NCBI GenBank assembly: GCA_964516295.1
Contig: CAZEYT010000013.1
Span: 1-46,124 of the forward strand
DNA from: CAZEYT01 sp964516295
GTDB taxonomy: Bacteria > Verrucomicrobiota > Verrucomicrobiia > Chthoniobacterales > Terrimicrobiaceae
Direction: 5' to 3'
DNA length: 46,124 nucleotides
Part shown: positions 25,103-33,137 of the stretch, piece after piece
How positions within the stretch are numbered: the stretch's first letter is position 1
How the letters are laid out: each line of letters begins with the position of its first letter
The notes under the pieces: model-generated
Told to the model about the DNA's origin: nothing
The model's database searches: none
Seen by the model: only the letters and a program-made list of their open reading frames with translations
Program-made: the position numbers and the translations under genes

Positions 25103-26695
25103 TCAGTGGTGCGTCGCTTTTTCCGAGCCGAGGCCGGTATTGGCCCGGACCGTAAGCTCGTTGAACCGCGCCTCAGCTTCGGGTTCGCGCGAAAGCAGCG
25201 TTCCCAAAATCGCTCCGACAAACCCGATCGGCACACTGAGCAATGCGGGATTTTTCAGCGGAAACAACGGCTGCGCCATGAAGTCGGGACTGAGCAGGAT
25301 GAGCACGATGCTGGAGATCAGACCGGTGAGCAGTCCCACCACGGCACCGGTCGTGTTGAAGCGTTTCCAGAAAATCGAAAACACGATCACCGGCAGATTC
25401 GCGCTCGCCGCGACGGCGAAAGCGAGGCCGACCAGGAACGCGACGTTCACGCTCGGTCCAAGCACGATCGCGATGACAATCGAAGCCGCCCCGACCACAA
25501 ACGCCGTGATCCGTGCGACACGCACTTCCTCGCCCGGCCGGTGTTCCTTGCCGTGGTGGAGGACGTTCGTGAAAAAATCATGCGCAAAGCTCGTGCTCGC
25601 ACTGATCGTGAGCCCCGCCACGACAGCGAGAATCGTGGCAAAGGCCACCGCGCTGATGAACGCGAAGAAAATCTCACCGCCCAGGATGCGCGCGAGCTCC
25701 GGCGCGGCCATGTTCGTTCCGCCATGGGCCTTGATGTGATCCGGCCCGAGCAGGCTCGCCGCTCCGAAGCCGAAGAACGTCGTCATGATGTAAAAGAGCC
25801 CGATGATCAACATCGCCCATACCACGCTCGCGCGCGCCGTCTTGGCATCCGGGACTGTGTAAAAGCGAATGAGAATGTGCGGCAGACCGGCCGTCCCGAG
25901 CACCAGCGCCATGCCGAGCGAAATCTGATCCCACGGGTTTTTGAACAGGAGTCCGGGCGTGAGAAAATTCCGCGTCACGGTGGAACCATCGGCCGCCGTG
26001 TGACTGATCGCCGTGAGCGAGGAGAAAAACTTCCCGAGATCGAAATCATAGCGGTTCAGGACTAGGATGCTGAGAAACAAACTGCCGGTCATGAGAAGAA
26101 TGGCTTTGATGATCTGCACCCAGGTCGTTGCGAGCATGCCTCCGAAAACGACATAGATCACCATCAGGATGCCAACGCCGACGACCGCAACCTCGTAACT
26201 GACGCCGGGGATGAGTTGGCGCACCAACGTGCCTGCGCCGACCATTTGCGCGATCATGTAAAAAACCGAAACCGTCAACGTGCTCAGCGACGCCATGGCG
26301 CGGACCGGGCGGGGTTTCAGCCGGTAAGCGAGCACGTCGGCCATCGTGTATTTTCCCGCATTCCGGAGCGGCTCGGCGACGATGAAAAGCACGGTCAGGT
26401 AGGCGACCAAAAATCCCACCGAATACATGAACCCATCGTAGCCATTGAAGGCGATCATCCCCGCGATACCGAGGAAGCTTGCGGCGCTCATGTAGTCGCC
26501 GGCGACGGCCAGCCCGTTTTGCCAACCGGTGATACGGCGACCTGCGGCGAAGTAAGCACTGGCTCCGGCGGATTTCCGGGCGCTGAAATAAGTGATGACG
26601 AGTGTAGCGACGACAAAGGCAAGGAACATCCAGAGTGCGGTGCTCCCGACCCCCGGATCGACGACCGGTGTGGCAGCGGCGAGGAATGGGTTCAT
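25103..26695 (-). CDS. actP: Sodium:solute symporter, ActP (acetate permease) type
   Basis: A 530-residue SSS-family transporter that most likely takes up acetate or other short carboxylates with Na+. It has about 13 membrane helices; the family marks are YFAAGRRITGWQNGLAVAGDYMSAASFLGI (helix 1-2), FNGYDGFMYSVG, ADVLAYRLKPRPVR and the long GLTISASTSFAHDF motif. This matches E. coli ActP/YjcG more than other SSS members. ATG at 26693-26695 is used; a longer in-frame start overlaps the upstream gene. The DUF485 gene ends one base before it, which is the usual YjcH-ActP pairing and supports the assignment. No acetyl-CoA synthetase gene is present. Confidence 0.92.
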   Translation of the reverse strand: MNPFLAAATPVVDPGVGSTALWMFLAFVVATLVITYFSARKSAGASAYFAAGRRITGWQNGLAVAGDYMSAASFLGIAGMIAFNGYDGFMYSVGFLVAYLTVLFIVAEPLRNAGKYTMADVLAYRLKPRPVRAMASLSTLTVSVFYMIAQMVGAGTLVRQLIPGVSYEVAVVGVGILMVIYVVFGGMLATTWVQIIKAILLMTGSLFLSILVLNRYDFDLGKFFSSLTAISHTAADGSTVTRNFLTPGLLFKNPWDQISLGMALVLGTAGLPHILIRFYTVPDAKTARASVVWAMLIIGLFYIMTTFFGFGAASLLGPDHIKAHGGTNMAAPELARILGGEIFFAFISAVAFATILAVVAGLTISASTSFAHDFFTNVLHHGKEHRPGEEVRVARITAFVVGAASIVIAIVLGPSVNVAFLVGLAFAVAASANLPVIVFSIFWKRFNTTGAVVGLLTGLISSIVLILLSPDFMAQPLFPLKNPALLSVPIGFVGAILGTLLSREPEAEARFNELTVRANTGLGSEKATHH

Positions 26696-26696
26696 T

Positions 26697-27005
26697 TCAG
26701 CGGACCTCCCGGTTTTCGAATTTGGCCAGCAGCGCCGCGGCACGTCGGTCCCAGCCCATGGCCACGGCGGCGTAGACCAGGGCCAGCACCCAGGCCATGA
26801 AGAATTGCGAGAGCGCGAAAAGATACGCGAGATTCACGTCGCCGATCACCCGCGTCTCCATCAGCCCTGGAAACCACCCCACCCCGATCGGCAGCGCGAA
26901 GTAGTAAACGATGAAGAAAACCGTGGCCGGGATGATGAAGACGGCTTTTTCTCGGAGGAGGGAAAGAAAATCCGGATCGGCGGCGATGGCATTCCAATCG
27001 GCCAT
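26697..27005 (-). CDS. DUF485 (YjcH-like) membrane protein
   Basis: A 102-residue inner-membrane protein with two helices (VFIIPATVFFIVYYFALPIGVGW and LAYLFALSQFFMAWVLALVYAAVAMG) and a charged tail, the DUF485 layout. These proteins are encoded directly before ActP-type symporters and are thought to act with them. The start at 27005 has a strong AGGAGG six or so bases upstream and gives the family's usual length. An in-frame ATG at 27131 would add a 42-residue polar extension and remains possible. Further in-frame codons upstream are antisense to dnaX. Confidence 0.88.
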   Translation of the reverse strand: MADWNAIAADPDFLSLLREKAVFIIPATVFFIVYYFALPIGVGWFPGLMETRVIGDVNLAYLFALSQFFMAWVLALVYAAVAMGWDRRAAALLAKFENREVR

Positions 27006-27206
27006 CCGCGCCTCCTCCTCGCCCGTGCGTTCATGGGCGGGCTTTTCGCCACTCCGGCCGAGGGGGGCGATGTCGGTCGCGGCGGCGGATTCGGGCGTGA
27101 GGTCGCGGCGTTCTGGATCGGGGGGTTCCATGAGACGGAGGATGAACGAATGCCGGGACGAATGTCCAGCGTTGCGGCCGATCTTTGACCCGATGCGGGA
27201 ATCCGA

Positions 27207-27236
27207 TTGGCACGCCGGGCCGGGCACGACTATCTT
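27207..27236 (+). promoter_or_regulatory. Putative promoter of dnaX
   Basis: TTGGCA (27207-27212), 18-base spacer and TATCTT (27231-27236), followed after six bases by the GTG start at 27243. Transcription would begin at or next to the start codon, and no ribosome-binding site is present. Confidence 0.5.
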
Positions 27237-27242
27237 CGCCGC

Positions 27243-28916
27243 GTGAGTTACCGTGTCTTTGCCCGCAAATACCGCCCCCAGACGTTTGACGAAGTCGTCG
27301 GTCAGGACCACATCACCCGAACCCTGCAAAATGCCGTCTCGGCGAACCGTCTCGCGCAGGCCTATCTTTTTGTGGGGCCGCGTGGCATCGGAAAGACCTC
27401 CACGGCGCGGATCCTCGCCAAGGCCCTGAATTGCGTGAACGGCCCGACGACGACCCCGTGCGGCGTCTGCGATGCGTGCCGGGAGATTGCCGACGGCCGG
27501 AGCCTGGACGTCATCGAGATCGACGGTGCGAGCAACAACGGCGTCGAGAACATCCGCGAACTGCGTGACAACGCCGCCTACGCCCCGGCCCGCGGACCCT
27601 ACAAAATTTACCTCATCGACGAGGTGCACATGCTCAGTACCGGTGCCTTCAACGCGTTGCTCAAGACGTTGGAAGAACCACCGGCCCACGTGAAATTCAT
27701 CTTCGCCACGACCGAGGCGCAGAAGGTCCCGGCCACGATTACCAGCCGCTGCCAGCGGTTTGATTTGCGGCGGATCCCGGGCGAACTCATCGCACGCCAC
27801 CTGGCCTTCATCGCCGGAAAAGAAGGCATCGACCTCGACCCGGCCGCCGCCGATGCCATTGCCCGCGGGGCCGAGGGCGGGCTCCGCGACGCCGAGAGCA
27901 TGCTGGACCAGATGGTTGCGTTTTGCGGAAACAAAATCGGTGCGGACGACGTCATGGACGTCTTCGGATTCACCGCCCGCGAAACGGTCACGTCGTTGGT
28001 GGACCGGATGTTCCAGCGTGATGCCACGGGCGCACTCGAAATCGTCTCGCAGCAATCCGAGGCCGGGAAAGACCTTTCGCGTCTCACGGCGGATCTCATC
28101 GCCCACCTTCGGGATTTGCTCATCGCGCAGGCCACCGGCGGAGCCGCTTCCGTGCCGCAGGGGAAGTTGTTGGATCTCATCGAGCACTTCGGCGAGACCG
28201 AGACCCGCATGAAGTGGGTGGCGGACAAAAAACTTCAGCTCGACGTCGCCGTCATCAAGGCTCTCCACCTCCTCGACGAGACAAGTCTCACCGACGTCAT
28301 CGAAACGCTTGCCGGCTTGCAGGATGGAAGCGCCGTCGCGGTCGAGCCGCCGCCGAAACCAAATCCACCCGCGCCAGCGGCTGCTCCCGCAAAAGAAGCG
28401 CCACCGCGTCCGGCTGCGGTCGAGGCTCCGAAGCCCGCACCAAAGGCCATCACGCCACCGGCCGCTCCTGCGGAATCGACCGAAGTTTCCGCCTCGACTG
28501 AATGGACCCGGATTTCGGAAGAGATCGCCCGCGAATCCTTCATCCGCTTCGGCTGGCTTCGCGACGGGGTTTTCGAGAGCTATGAAAATGGCGTGCTCCG
28601 CGTGAAGTTCCCGGCTGCGGATGCCGATTCGTCCTCCAGTGTTTTCATGGACCAGGGGATCCGTGACATGGAAAAAACCTTCACGCGTTCGCTGGGGCGG
28701 CCGGTGAAGTTGGTCTTCGAGTTTGATGAAACCCTCACGCCGTCCGCCGAGCCCGAGCCGGAAGCCGCCCCGGTCATCGAGCCCCGCGAGACGGAGCCCG
28801 AGCCGGCTCCGGTCGCCGAGTCCAAGCCGGTCGATCCGATGGAGGAATTCAAAAACGACCCGCTCATCAAGAAAGCCCTCGAAGTTTTCAAAAGCACCCT
28901 GCAAACTGCCTCGTAA
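27243..28916 (+). CDS. dnaX: DNA polymerase III subunit gamma/tau
   Basis: Clamp-loader ATPase of the replicative polymerase. The 557-residue product shows VFARKYRPQTFDEVVGQ at the start, Walker A GPRGIGKTST (about residues 40-50), the four-cysteine zinc module (CVNGPTTTPCGVCDAC), Walker B LIDEVHML, and the arginine-finger SRC motif (TITSRCQRFDLRRI). After domain III (about residue 360) comes a Pro/Ala-rich linker and a C-terminal tau-like region. GTG at 27243 is used: the longer TTG start at 27207 coincides with the -35 hexamer. I see no convincing slippery signal for a shorter gamma form. It is followed with no gap by ybaB, a common gene pair. Confidence 0.96.
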   Translation: MSYRVFARKYRPQTFDEVVGQDHITRTLQNAVSANRLAQAYLFVGPRGIGKTSTARILAKALNCVNGPTTTPCGVCDACREIADGRSLDVIEIDGASNNGVENIRELRDNAAYAPARGPYKIYLIDEVHMLSTGAFNALLKTLEEPPAHVKFIFATTEAQKVPATITSRCQRFDLRRIPGELIARHLAFIAGKEGIDLDPAAADAIARGAEGGLRDAESMLDQMVAFCGNKIGADDVMDVFGFTARETVTSLVDRMFQRDATGALEIVSQQSEAGKDLSRLTADLIAHLRDLLIAQATGGAASVPQGKLLDLIEHFGETETRMKWVADKKLQLDVAVIKALHLLDETSLTDVIETLAGLQDGSAVAVEPPPKPNPPAPAAAPAKEAPPRPAAVEAPKPAPKAITPPAAPAESTEVSASTEWTRISEEIARESFIRFGWLRDGVFESYENGVLRVKFPAADADSSSSVFMDQGIRDMEKTFTRSLGRPVKLVFEFDETLTPSAEPEPEAAPVIEPRETEPEPAPVAESKPVDPMEEFKNDPLIKKALEVFKSTLQTAS

Positions 28917-29222
28917 ATGAACATCCAGAAAATGCTCAAAGAGGCCCAGCGCATGCAGGCACGCATGGCCGAGGCCCAGGAAGAACTCGCCGGCCGCACG
29001 GTCGAATCCAGCGCCGGGGGCGGAAAAATCAAAGTCGTCGCCACCGGAGCCGGCGATATCGTTTCCATCAAAATCGACCCGCAGGTGGTGGACCCGAACG
29101 ATGTGGAGTTTCTGGAAGACCTCGTTCTCGCCGGCGTCAAGCAGGCGCTCGAAGACGCGCGCAATCTCGCGGGCGAAGAAATGGGCAAACTCACCGGCGG
29201 ACTCAAAATTCCCGGTCTCTGA
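28917..29222 (+). CDS. ybaB: YbaB/EbfC-family nucleoid-associated protein
   Basis: A 101-residue DNA-binding dimer of the YbaB/EbfC family. Features are the N-terminal coiled helix (NIQKMLKEAQRMQARMAEAQEEL), the central strands (GGGKIKVVATGAGDIVSIKI) and the C-terminal helix (VLAGVKQALEDA). The ATG directly abuts the dnaX stop, the usual dnaX-ybaB arrangement; recR, often third, is replaced here by dcd three bases on. Confidence 0.95.
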   Translation: MNIQKMLKEAQRMQARMAEAQEELAGRTVESSAGGGKIKVVATGAGDIVSIKIDPQVVDPNDVEFLEDLVLAGVKQALEDARNLAGEEMGKLTGGLKIPGL

Positions 29223-29225
29223 GCC

Positions 29226-29795
29226 ATGCCCGTCTGTTCCGACAAGTGGATCCGCCGCATGGCGACCGAACGGGGCATGATCGACCCGTTCGTGGACGGA
29301 CAGGTCAAGCAAACCGAATCCGGAGGCCGCGTCATCAGCTACGGTCTTTCGAGCTACGGCTACGACCTGCGCGTGTCGGATGAGTTCAAGGTTTTCACGA
29401 ATGTCTTCAACACCGTCGTGGACCCGAAGGCGTTCGATGACCGGTCGTTCGTCGACCTCCAAACCGATGTCTGCATTGTCCCGCCGAATTCGTTCGCGTT
29501 GGCGCGGAGCGTCGAATACTTCCGCATCCCGCGCGAGGTTCTCACCATCTGCGTCGGGAAATCCACCTACGCCCGGTGCGGGATCATTGTGAACGTCACG
29601 CCGTTTGAGCCCGAATGGGAAGGGCATGTGACGCTCGAGATTTCAAATACGACGCCGCTCCCGGCGCGCATTTACGCCAACGAAGGTCTCGCCCAAGTGG
29701 TGTTTTTTCTCGCCGACGAGGTCTGCGAGACAAGCTACGCCGACCGGGCTGGAAAATACATGGGCCAGCGGGGCATCACGGTTCCGCGGCTGTGA
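29226..29795 (+). CDS. dcd: dCTP deaminase
   Basis: Deaminates dCTP to dUTP to feed thymidylate synthesis. The 189-residue product has the trimeric dUTPase-like fold with SYGYDLRVSDEF, the catalytic region GKSTYARCGIIVNVTPFEPEWEGHVTLEISNTTP (Glu of the PFEPEWEG segment is the general base in this family) and GLAQVVFF. Length and the final YMGQRGITVPRL agree with monofunctional Dcd. A bifunctional dCTP deaminase/dUTPase is an alternative. Starts three bases after ybaB and its stop overlaps crcB. Confidence 0.95.
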   Translation: MPVCSDKWIRRMATERGMIDPFVDGQVKQTESGGRVISYGLSSYGYDLRVSDEFKVFTNVFNTVVDPKAFDDRSFVDLQTDVCIVPPNSFALARSVEYFRIPREVLTICVGKSTYARCGIIVNVTPFEPEWEGHVTLEISNTTPLPARIYANEGLAQVVFFLADEVCETSYADRAGKYMGQRGITVPRL

Positions 29796-30190
29796 AGTTG
29801 GCGCTCGCCGTGATGGCCGGCGGGGCGCTCGGCAGCCTTCTTCGCTATCTTCTCTCCGTCTGGTTCGTCGAGCGCTGGGGCGACACGTTCCCATGGGGCA
29901 CGTTTTTCGTGAATGTCGTCGGTTCCTTCGGCATCGGGCTCTTCGCCAGCCTCACACCCGGCGACGGACTTTTGTCCGTTTCTCCCACGGCCAAGGTTTT
30001 TGTGATGATGGGGATTTTCGGCGGGTTCACGACCTTCTCGTCATTCAGCCTGCAGACGCTTCTGCTGGCACGCGAAGGAGCCTGGATCGCGGCGGGCGGG
30101 TATGTGGTGGCCAGTGTGGTGCTCTGTCTGGCCGCCGTGTGGTTGGGCGACCTCGCCGGGTCCGCCACACGTCAACTCGTCCTGCGCTGA
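29792..30190 (+). CDS. crcB: Fluoride channel CrcB/Fluc
   Basis: A 132-residue four-helix membrane protein that exports fluoride as a dual-topology dimer. Diagnostic segments are GGALGSLLRYLLS, GTFFVNVVGSF with the conserved Asn, and GGFTTFSSFS with the Phe-box phenylalanines and the Na+-site Thr/Ser. The GTG at 29792 overlaps the dcd stop (GTGA). No fluoride riboswitch is visible, as expected for an internal operon gene. The last 150 bases overlap the antisense tail of the AraC-type gene. Confidence 0.93.
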   Translation: MKLALAVMAGGALGSLLRYLLSVWFVERWGDTFPWGTFFVNVVGSFGIGLFASLTPGDGLLSVSPTAKVFVMMGIFGGFTTFSSFSLQTLLLAREGAWIAAGGYVVASVVLCLAAVWLGDLAGSATRQLVLR

Positions 30191-30997
30191 GCGTTTTTCT
30201 TCGCGCAAAGCCCGGGAGAGATCGTTCGGGTGACGGTAGCCGAGATGATAGGCCGCGGCCTTCACCTGCCAGCCGCCGGTGGTGATGAGACGCCGGGCTT
30301 CGCGCCGTTTGAGACGTCGAAAATACACGCCCGGTGCACACCCGGTCTTCTCGCAGAAAAACCGGTGCAGCGTGCTCGGCGACATGCCGAGGTACTCGCA
30401 GAGAGCCGGCACCGGGGCTTGGAGGGCGAGGTGGCTCGTCATCCAACTGTGCGCGAGTTTCCAGCGCACGTCGGGCGTGGCGGCGGGTGACGAAATCGAA
30501 CGGAGAATCTCCGCCTCCAAAAGTCCCCGCAGCGCCGGAAGCGTGGTATGAAGGGCCTCATCCGCCAACGAGACCTCGCGTCGACAGCGGCGGTGCAAAT
30601 GGCGGAATTCCTCGAGGCCTCCCGCCCGCAGACGCAGGACCAGCGCATCGGACGATGGCGGCCGCAGGGCGGGCGTGGGAGAATGGCCTTTCCAGACCCA
30701 GACGAGCACCTCGACGGTCCCCGGACGTTTCTGGCGGATGCCAAACGGACAATCTTCGTCCATCACGATCATCGCCGGACCACGCACGGAACGCACCTGA
30801 TTGCCGGAGAGCAGTTCGAACGATCCGCTGACCAGCAGGAAATAGTGCGTGCCGAGATCGTAATGCACCGCGAGCGGGTGGGTGTGGAAGTCCCGGCGTC
30901 CCCAACCCAGATAAATCAATGGCAGATTTCCCTCCGCCCCCCAGCTGGGACGGTCCGGCGGAGGGTGGATGGCGTGGCGGGGAATCTCCGGCGGCAT
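30041..30997 (-). CDS. AraC-family transcriptional regulator
   Basis: A 318-residue regulator. The N-terminal half is cupin-like (HTHPLAVHYDLGTHYFLLVSG, then VRGPAMIVMDEDCPFGI), probably the effector-binding domain. The C-terminal DNA-binding part has two helix-turn-helix units (LCEYLGMSPSTLHRFFCEKTG and VKAAAYHLGYRHPNDLSRAL). After these the frame continues for about 50 His/Gly-rich residues that do not resemble the usual AraC end and lie antisense to the 3' part of crcB. It is divergent from the UxaE-like gene with about 80 bases between starts, so it most likely regulates that gene. Its signal is presumably a sugar acid, by inference. Confidence 0.85.
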   Translation of the reverse strand: MPPEIPRHAIHPPPDRPSWGAEGNLPLIYLGWGRRDFHTHPLAVHYDLGTHYFLLVSGSFELLSGNQVRSVRGPAMIVMDEDCPFGIRQKRPGTVEVLVWVWKGHSPTPALRPPSSDALVLRLRAGGLEEFRHLHRRCRREVSLADEALHTTLPALRGLLEAEILRSISSPAATPDVRWKLAHSWMTSHLALQAPVPALCEYLGMSPSTLHRFFCEKTGCAPGVYFRRLKRREARRLITTGGWQVKAAAYHLGYRHPNDLSRALREEKRSAQDELTCGGPGEVAQPHGGQTEHHTGHHIPARRDPGSFACQQKRLQAE

Positions 30998-31079
30998 GGT
31001 AGCAATTTATGTCACGGGAAAACAAAGCGCTAGCACATTGGCATTTCTGCGGGCCGGGAATCGTGACAGGCAGGAGGGG

Positions 31080-32318
31080 ATGAAATCTCTTCCCCGCTTC
31101 ACGCTTGGTGTCGGTGACCGCTTTGCCCGCGAAGGAATCGCCCAGCTTTCCGCCATTCAGGAAGCCGCCCGCCGTGGGGTCCCGCTTTCGCCCGTCTGGA
31201 ACAAATCAAATCGCGAGCACACGATCATCGGAACCGAACCCGCCGATGTCCGCCGCGAAGCCGATGCCGCGGTGCAGGAATTGGGCTGGAACGCGCCGTA
31301 TTTCGTCGATGCCGACCACATCAACCTGACCACGGTCGACAGATTTCTGGACGCGAGCGACTTTTTTACAATCGATGTCGCCGACTATGTCGGGAGGCCG
31401 TCCGATGCGACGGAATTTCTCGCCCGACACGAGTCGTTGATCGGGCGTCACGCGCTACCCGGCTTGAACGTAGCGGTGGAAGTTCGCCGCGAGGATCTCG
31501 AGCGCACGGCGGGAAAATTTCTTTGGGCCATGCAGGAGGCCGGGCGCATTTACCGGCATATCGCGGCAGCGAAGTCAGCGGGGGCGTTTGCGGTCGAAGT
31601 CTCGGTGGATGAGACCGACGCCGCGCAGACGCCGGTCGAATTGCTCCTCATTCTCGCGATGCTCGCGGCCGAAGGCGTGCCCGCGCAGACGATTGCGCCG
31701 AAATTCACGGGGCGGTTCAACAAAGGTGTGGATTACGTCGGCGACCTCGGCGCGTTCGAGCGCGAGTTCGAGGCCGATCTCGGGGTCATCGCGTTTGCGG
31801 TGAAGGAATTCGGGTTGCCCGCCGAACTGAAGATCAGTGTGCACTCCGGCAGCGACAAATTTTCGTTGTATCCGGTGATCCGCCGGTTGGTGGAAAAGCA
31901 CGGGGCCGGCCTGCATTTGAAAACGGCGGGAACGACATGGCTGGAGGAGGTGATCGGCCTGGCCGAATCCGGGGGCTCCGGGCTTGCCATTGCCAAGGAA
32001 ATCTACGCCGGCGCCCTGCCGCGGGCGGCGGAACTGATCGCTCCGTACGGGCCGGTGGTGGATATTGTCGTGGCGGAGCTGCCTTCGGTTGAAACAGTGG
32101 CCGGGTGGTCCTCCGCGGAGTTTGTCGCGGCGCTCGATCACGTGCCCTCCTGCCCGGCCTATGACCGCCAGTTCCGGCAATTCGTGCATGTCTCGTTCCG
32201 GATTGCTGCCGAGATGGGGAGCCGGTTCACGGACGCGCTGGGCGAGCACCGGGGCGTCGTCGGCCGCCGGGTGCATGACAATTTGCTCCGGCGGCACATC
32301 GAGCCGCTTTTTGTCTGA
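31080..32318 (+). CDS. Tagaturonate/fructuronate epimerase family protein (UxaE-like)
   Basis: A 412-residue protein similar to UxaE, which interconverts D-tagaturonate and D-fructuronate in galacturonate and glucuronate breakdown. Supporting segments, recalled rather than aligned, are the N-terminal TLGVGDRFAREG, YFVDADHINLTTVDRF, PKFTGRFNKGVDYVGDL and KISVHSGSDKFSLYPVIRR, which suggest a TIM-barrel with His/Asp metal ligands. The start at 31080 has CAGGAGGGG just before it; an in-frame extension to 30969 lacks such a signal and overlaps the AraC start region. It is the only sugar-acid gene here and ends three bases from gpmA's convergent stop. Substrate could differ within the family. Confidence 0.75.
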   Translation: MKSLPRFTLGVGDRFAREGIAQLSAIQEAARRGVPLSPVWNKSNREHTIIGTEPADVRREADAAVQELGWNAPYFVDADHINLTTVDRFLDASDFFTIDVADYVGRPSDATEFLARHESLIGRHALPGLNVAVEVRREDLERTAGKFLWAMQEAGRIYRHIAAAKSAGAFAVEVSVDETDAAQTPVELLLILAMLAAEGVPAQTIAPKFTGRFNKGVDYVGDLGAFEREFEADLGVIAFAVKEFGLPAELKISVHSGSDKFSLYPVIRRLVEKHGAGLHLKTAGTTWLEEVIGLAESGGSGLAIAKEIYAGALPRAAELIAPYGPVVDIVVAELPSVETVAGWSSAEFVAALDHVPSCPAYDRQFRQFVHVSFRIAAEMGSRFTDALGEHRGVVGRRVHDNLLRRHIEPLFV

Positions 32319-32321
32319 GCC

Positions 32322-33068
32322 CTACTTGGCTTTGCCCTGCTTGGCGACGGCGTTCATCGCGGCGGCGATGGCCTCTTGGTCGCCGAGGTAGTAGTTCTTG
32401 ATCGGCTTGAGGTCGGCATCGAGTTCGTAAACGAGCGGGACGCCGGTGGGGATGTTGAGATTGATGATGTCTTCGTCCGAGACGTTATCGAGATACTTCA
32501 CCAAGGCGCGGAGGCTGTTGCCGTGGGCGGCGATGATGACGCGCTTGCCGGATTTCACGGTGGGCGCGATCTTGTCGTGCCAGAGCGGGAGAAAGCGGGC
32601 GACGGTATCTTTGAGACATTCGGTGAGCGGGAGGTCGGACTCGGCAAGACCGGCATAGCGGGGATCGTGGCCCGGCCAGCGTTCGTCGGATTTTTCGAGC
32701 GGCGGCGGCGGGATGTCGTAACTGCGACGCCAGACGAGCACTTGGTCGTCGCCGTATTTCGCGGCGGTTTCGGCTTTGTTCAGGCCTTGGAGACCGCCGT
32801 AATGGCGCTCGTTGAGACGCCAGTCTTTTTCAATCGGAATCCAGACGAGGTCCATTTCCTGGAGGACGGACCAGAGGGTATTGAGGGCGCGTTTGAGGAC
32901 GGAGGCGTAGGCGATGTCGAAGGTGAAGCCTTCCTTTTTGAGCAATTCGCCCGCGGCTTTGGCCTCGGCGCGGCCCTTGTCGCTGAGCTCCACATCGGTC
33001 CAGCCGGTGAATCGATTTTCTTTGTTCCAGGTGCTTTCGCCGTGACGGATGAGAACGAGTTTATACAT
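32322..33068 (-). CDS. gpmA: 2,3-bisphosphoglycerate-dependent phosphoglycerate mutase
   Basis: Glycolytic interconversion of 3- and 2-phosphoglycerate in the cytosol. The 248-residue product has the catalytic phosphohistidine in LIRHGESTWN (His at about residue 9), NERHYGGLQGLNK, and the second His in VIIAAHGNSLRALVKYL. Length and the dPGM insert (WRRSYDIPPPPL) are typical. It is transcribed from a promoter at 33098-33127 that overlaps the promoter of the divergent nuclease gene. Confidence 0.97.
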   Translation of the reverse strand: MYKLVLIRHGESTWNKENRFTGWTDVELSDKGRAEAKAAGELLKKEGFTFDIAYASVLKRALNTLWSVLQEMDLVWIPIEKDWRLNERHYGGLQGLNKAETAAKYGDDQVLVWRRSYDIPPPPLEKSDERWPGHDPRYAGLAESDLPLTECLKDTVARFLPLWHDKIAPTVKSGKRVIIAAHGNSLRALVKYLDNVSDEDIINLNIPTGVPLVYELDADLKPIKNYYLGDQEAIAAAMNAVAKQGKAK

Positions 33069-33075
33069 GGGAAGT

Positions 33076-33105
33076 TTGCAAAATGATGCGACTGGTGGTT
33101 ATACA
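33076..33105 (+). promoter_or_regulatory. Putative promoter of the EEP/xth pair
   Basis: TTGCAA (33076-33081), 18-base spacer, TATACA (33100-33105). The ATG at 33138 follows after 32 bases. Its -10 overlaps the -10 of the gpmA promoter on the other strand. Confidence 0.5.
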
Positions 33106-33127
33106 GAGCCCGCCGCAATATTGGCAA
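33098..33127 (-). promoter_or_regulatory. Putative promoter of gpmA
   Basis: Minus-strand TTGCCA (33122-33127), 18-base spacer, TATAAC (33098-33103), then about 29 bases to the gpmA ATG. Good hexamers on both counts. Confidence 0.55.
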
Positions 33128-33137
33128 TACGCAGCCC

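Noticed and set aside
28226..28233. A-rich slippery-looking site in dnaX as a programmed frameshift for a gamma subunit
   Set aside because: It lies inside domain III rather than after it, and shifting frame gives a long reading with no early stop, unlike the known E. coli signal.
26697..29627. 976-codon open frame on the minus strand opposite dnaX, ybaB and dcd
   Set aside because: Only the final part is the DUF485 protein. The remainder mirrors three well-identified plus-strand genes.
29600..29792. Fluoride riboswitch before crcB
   Set aside because: crcB starts inside the dcd stop codon and the upstream sequence is dcd coding sequence.
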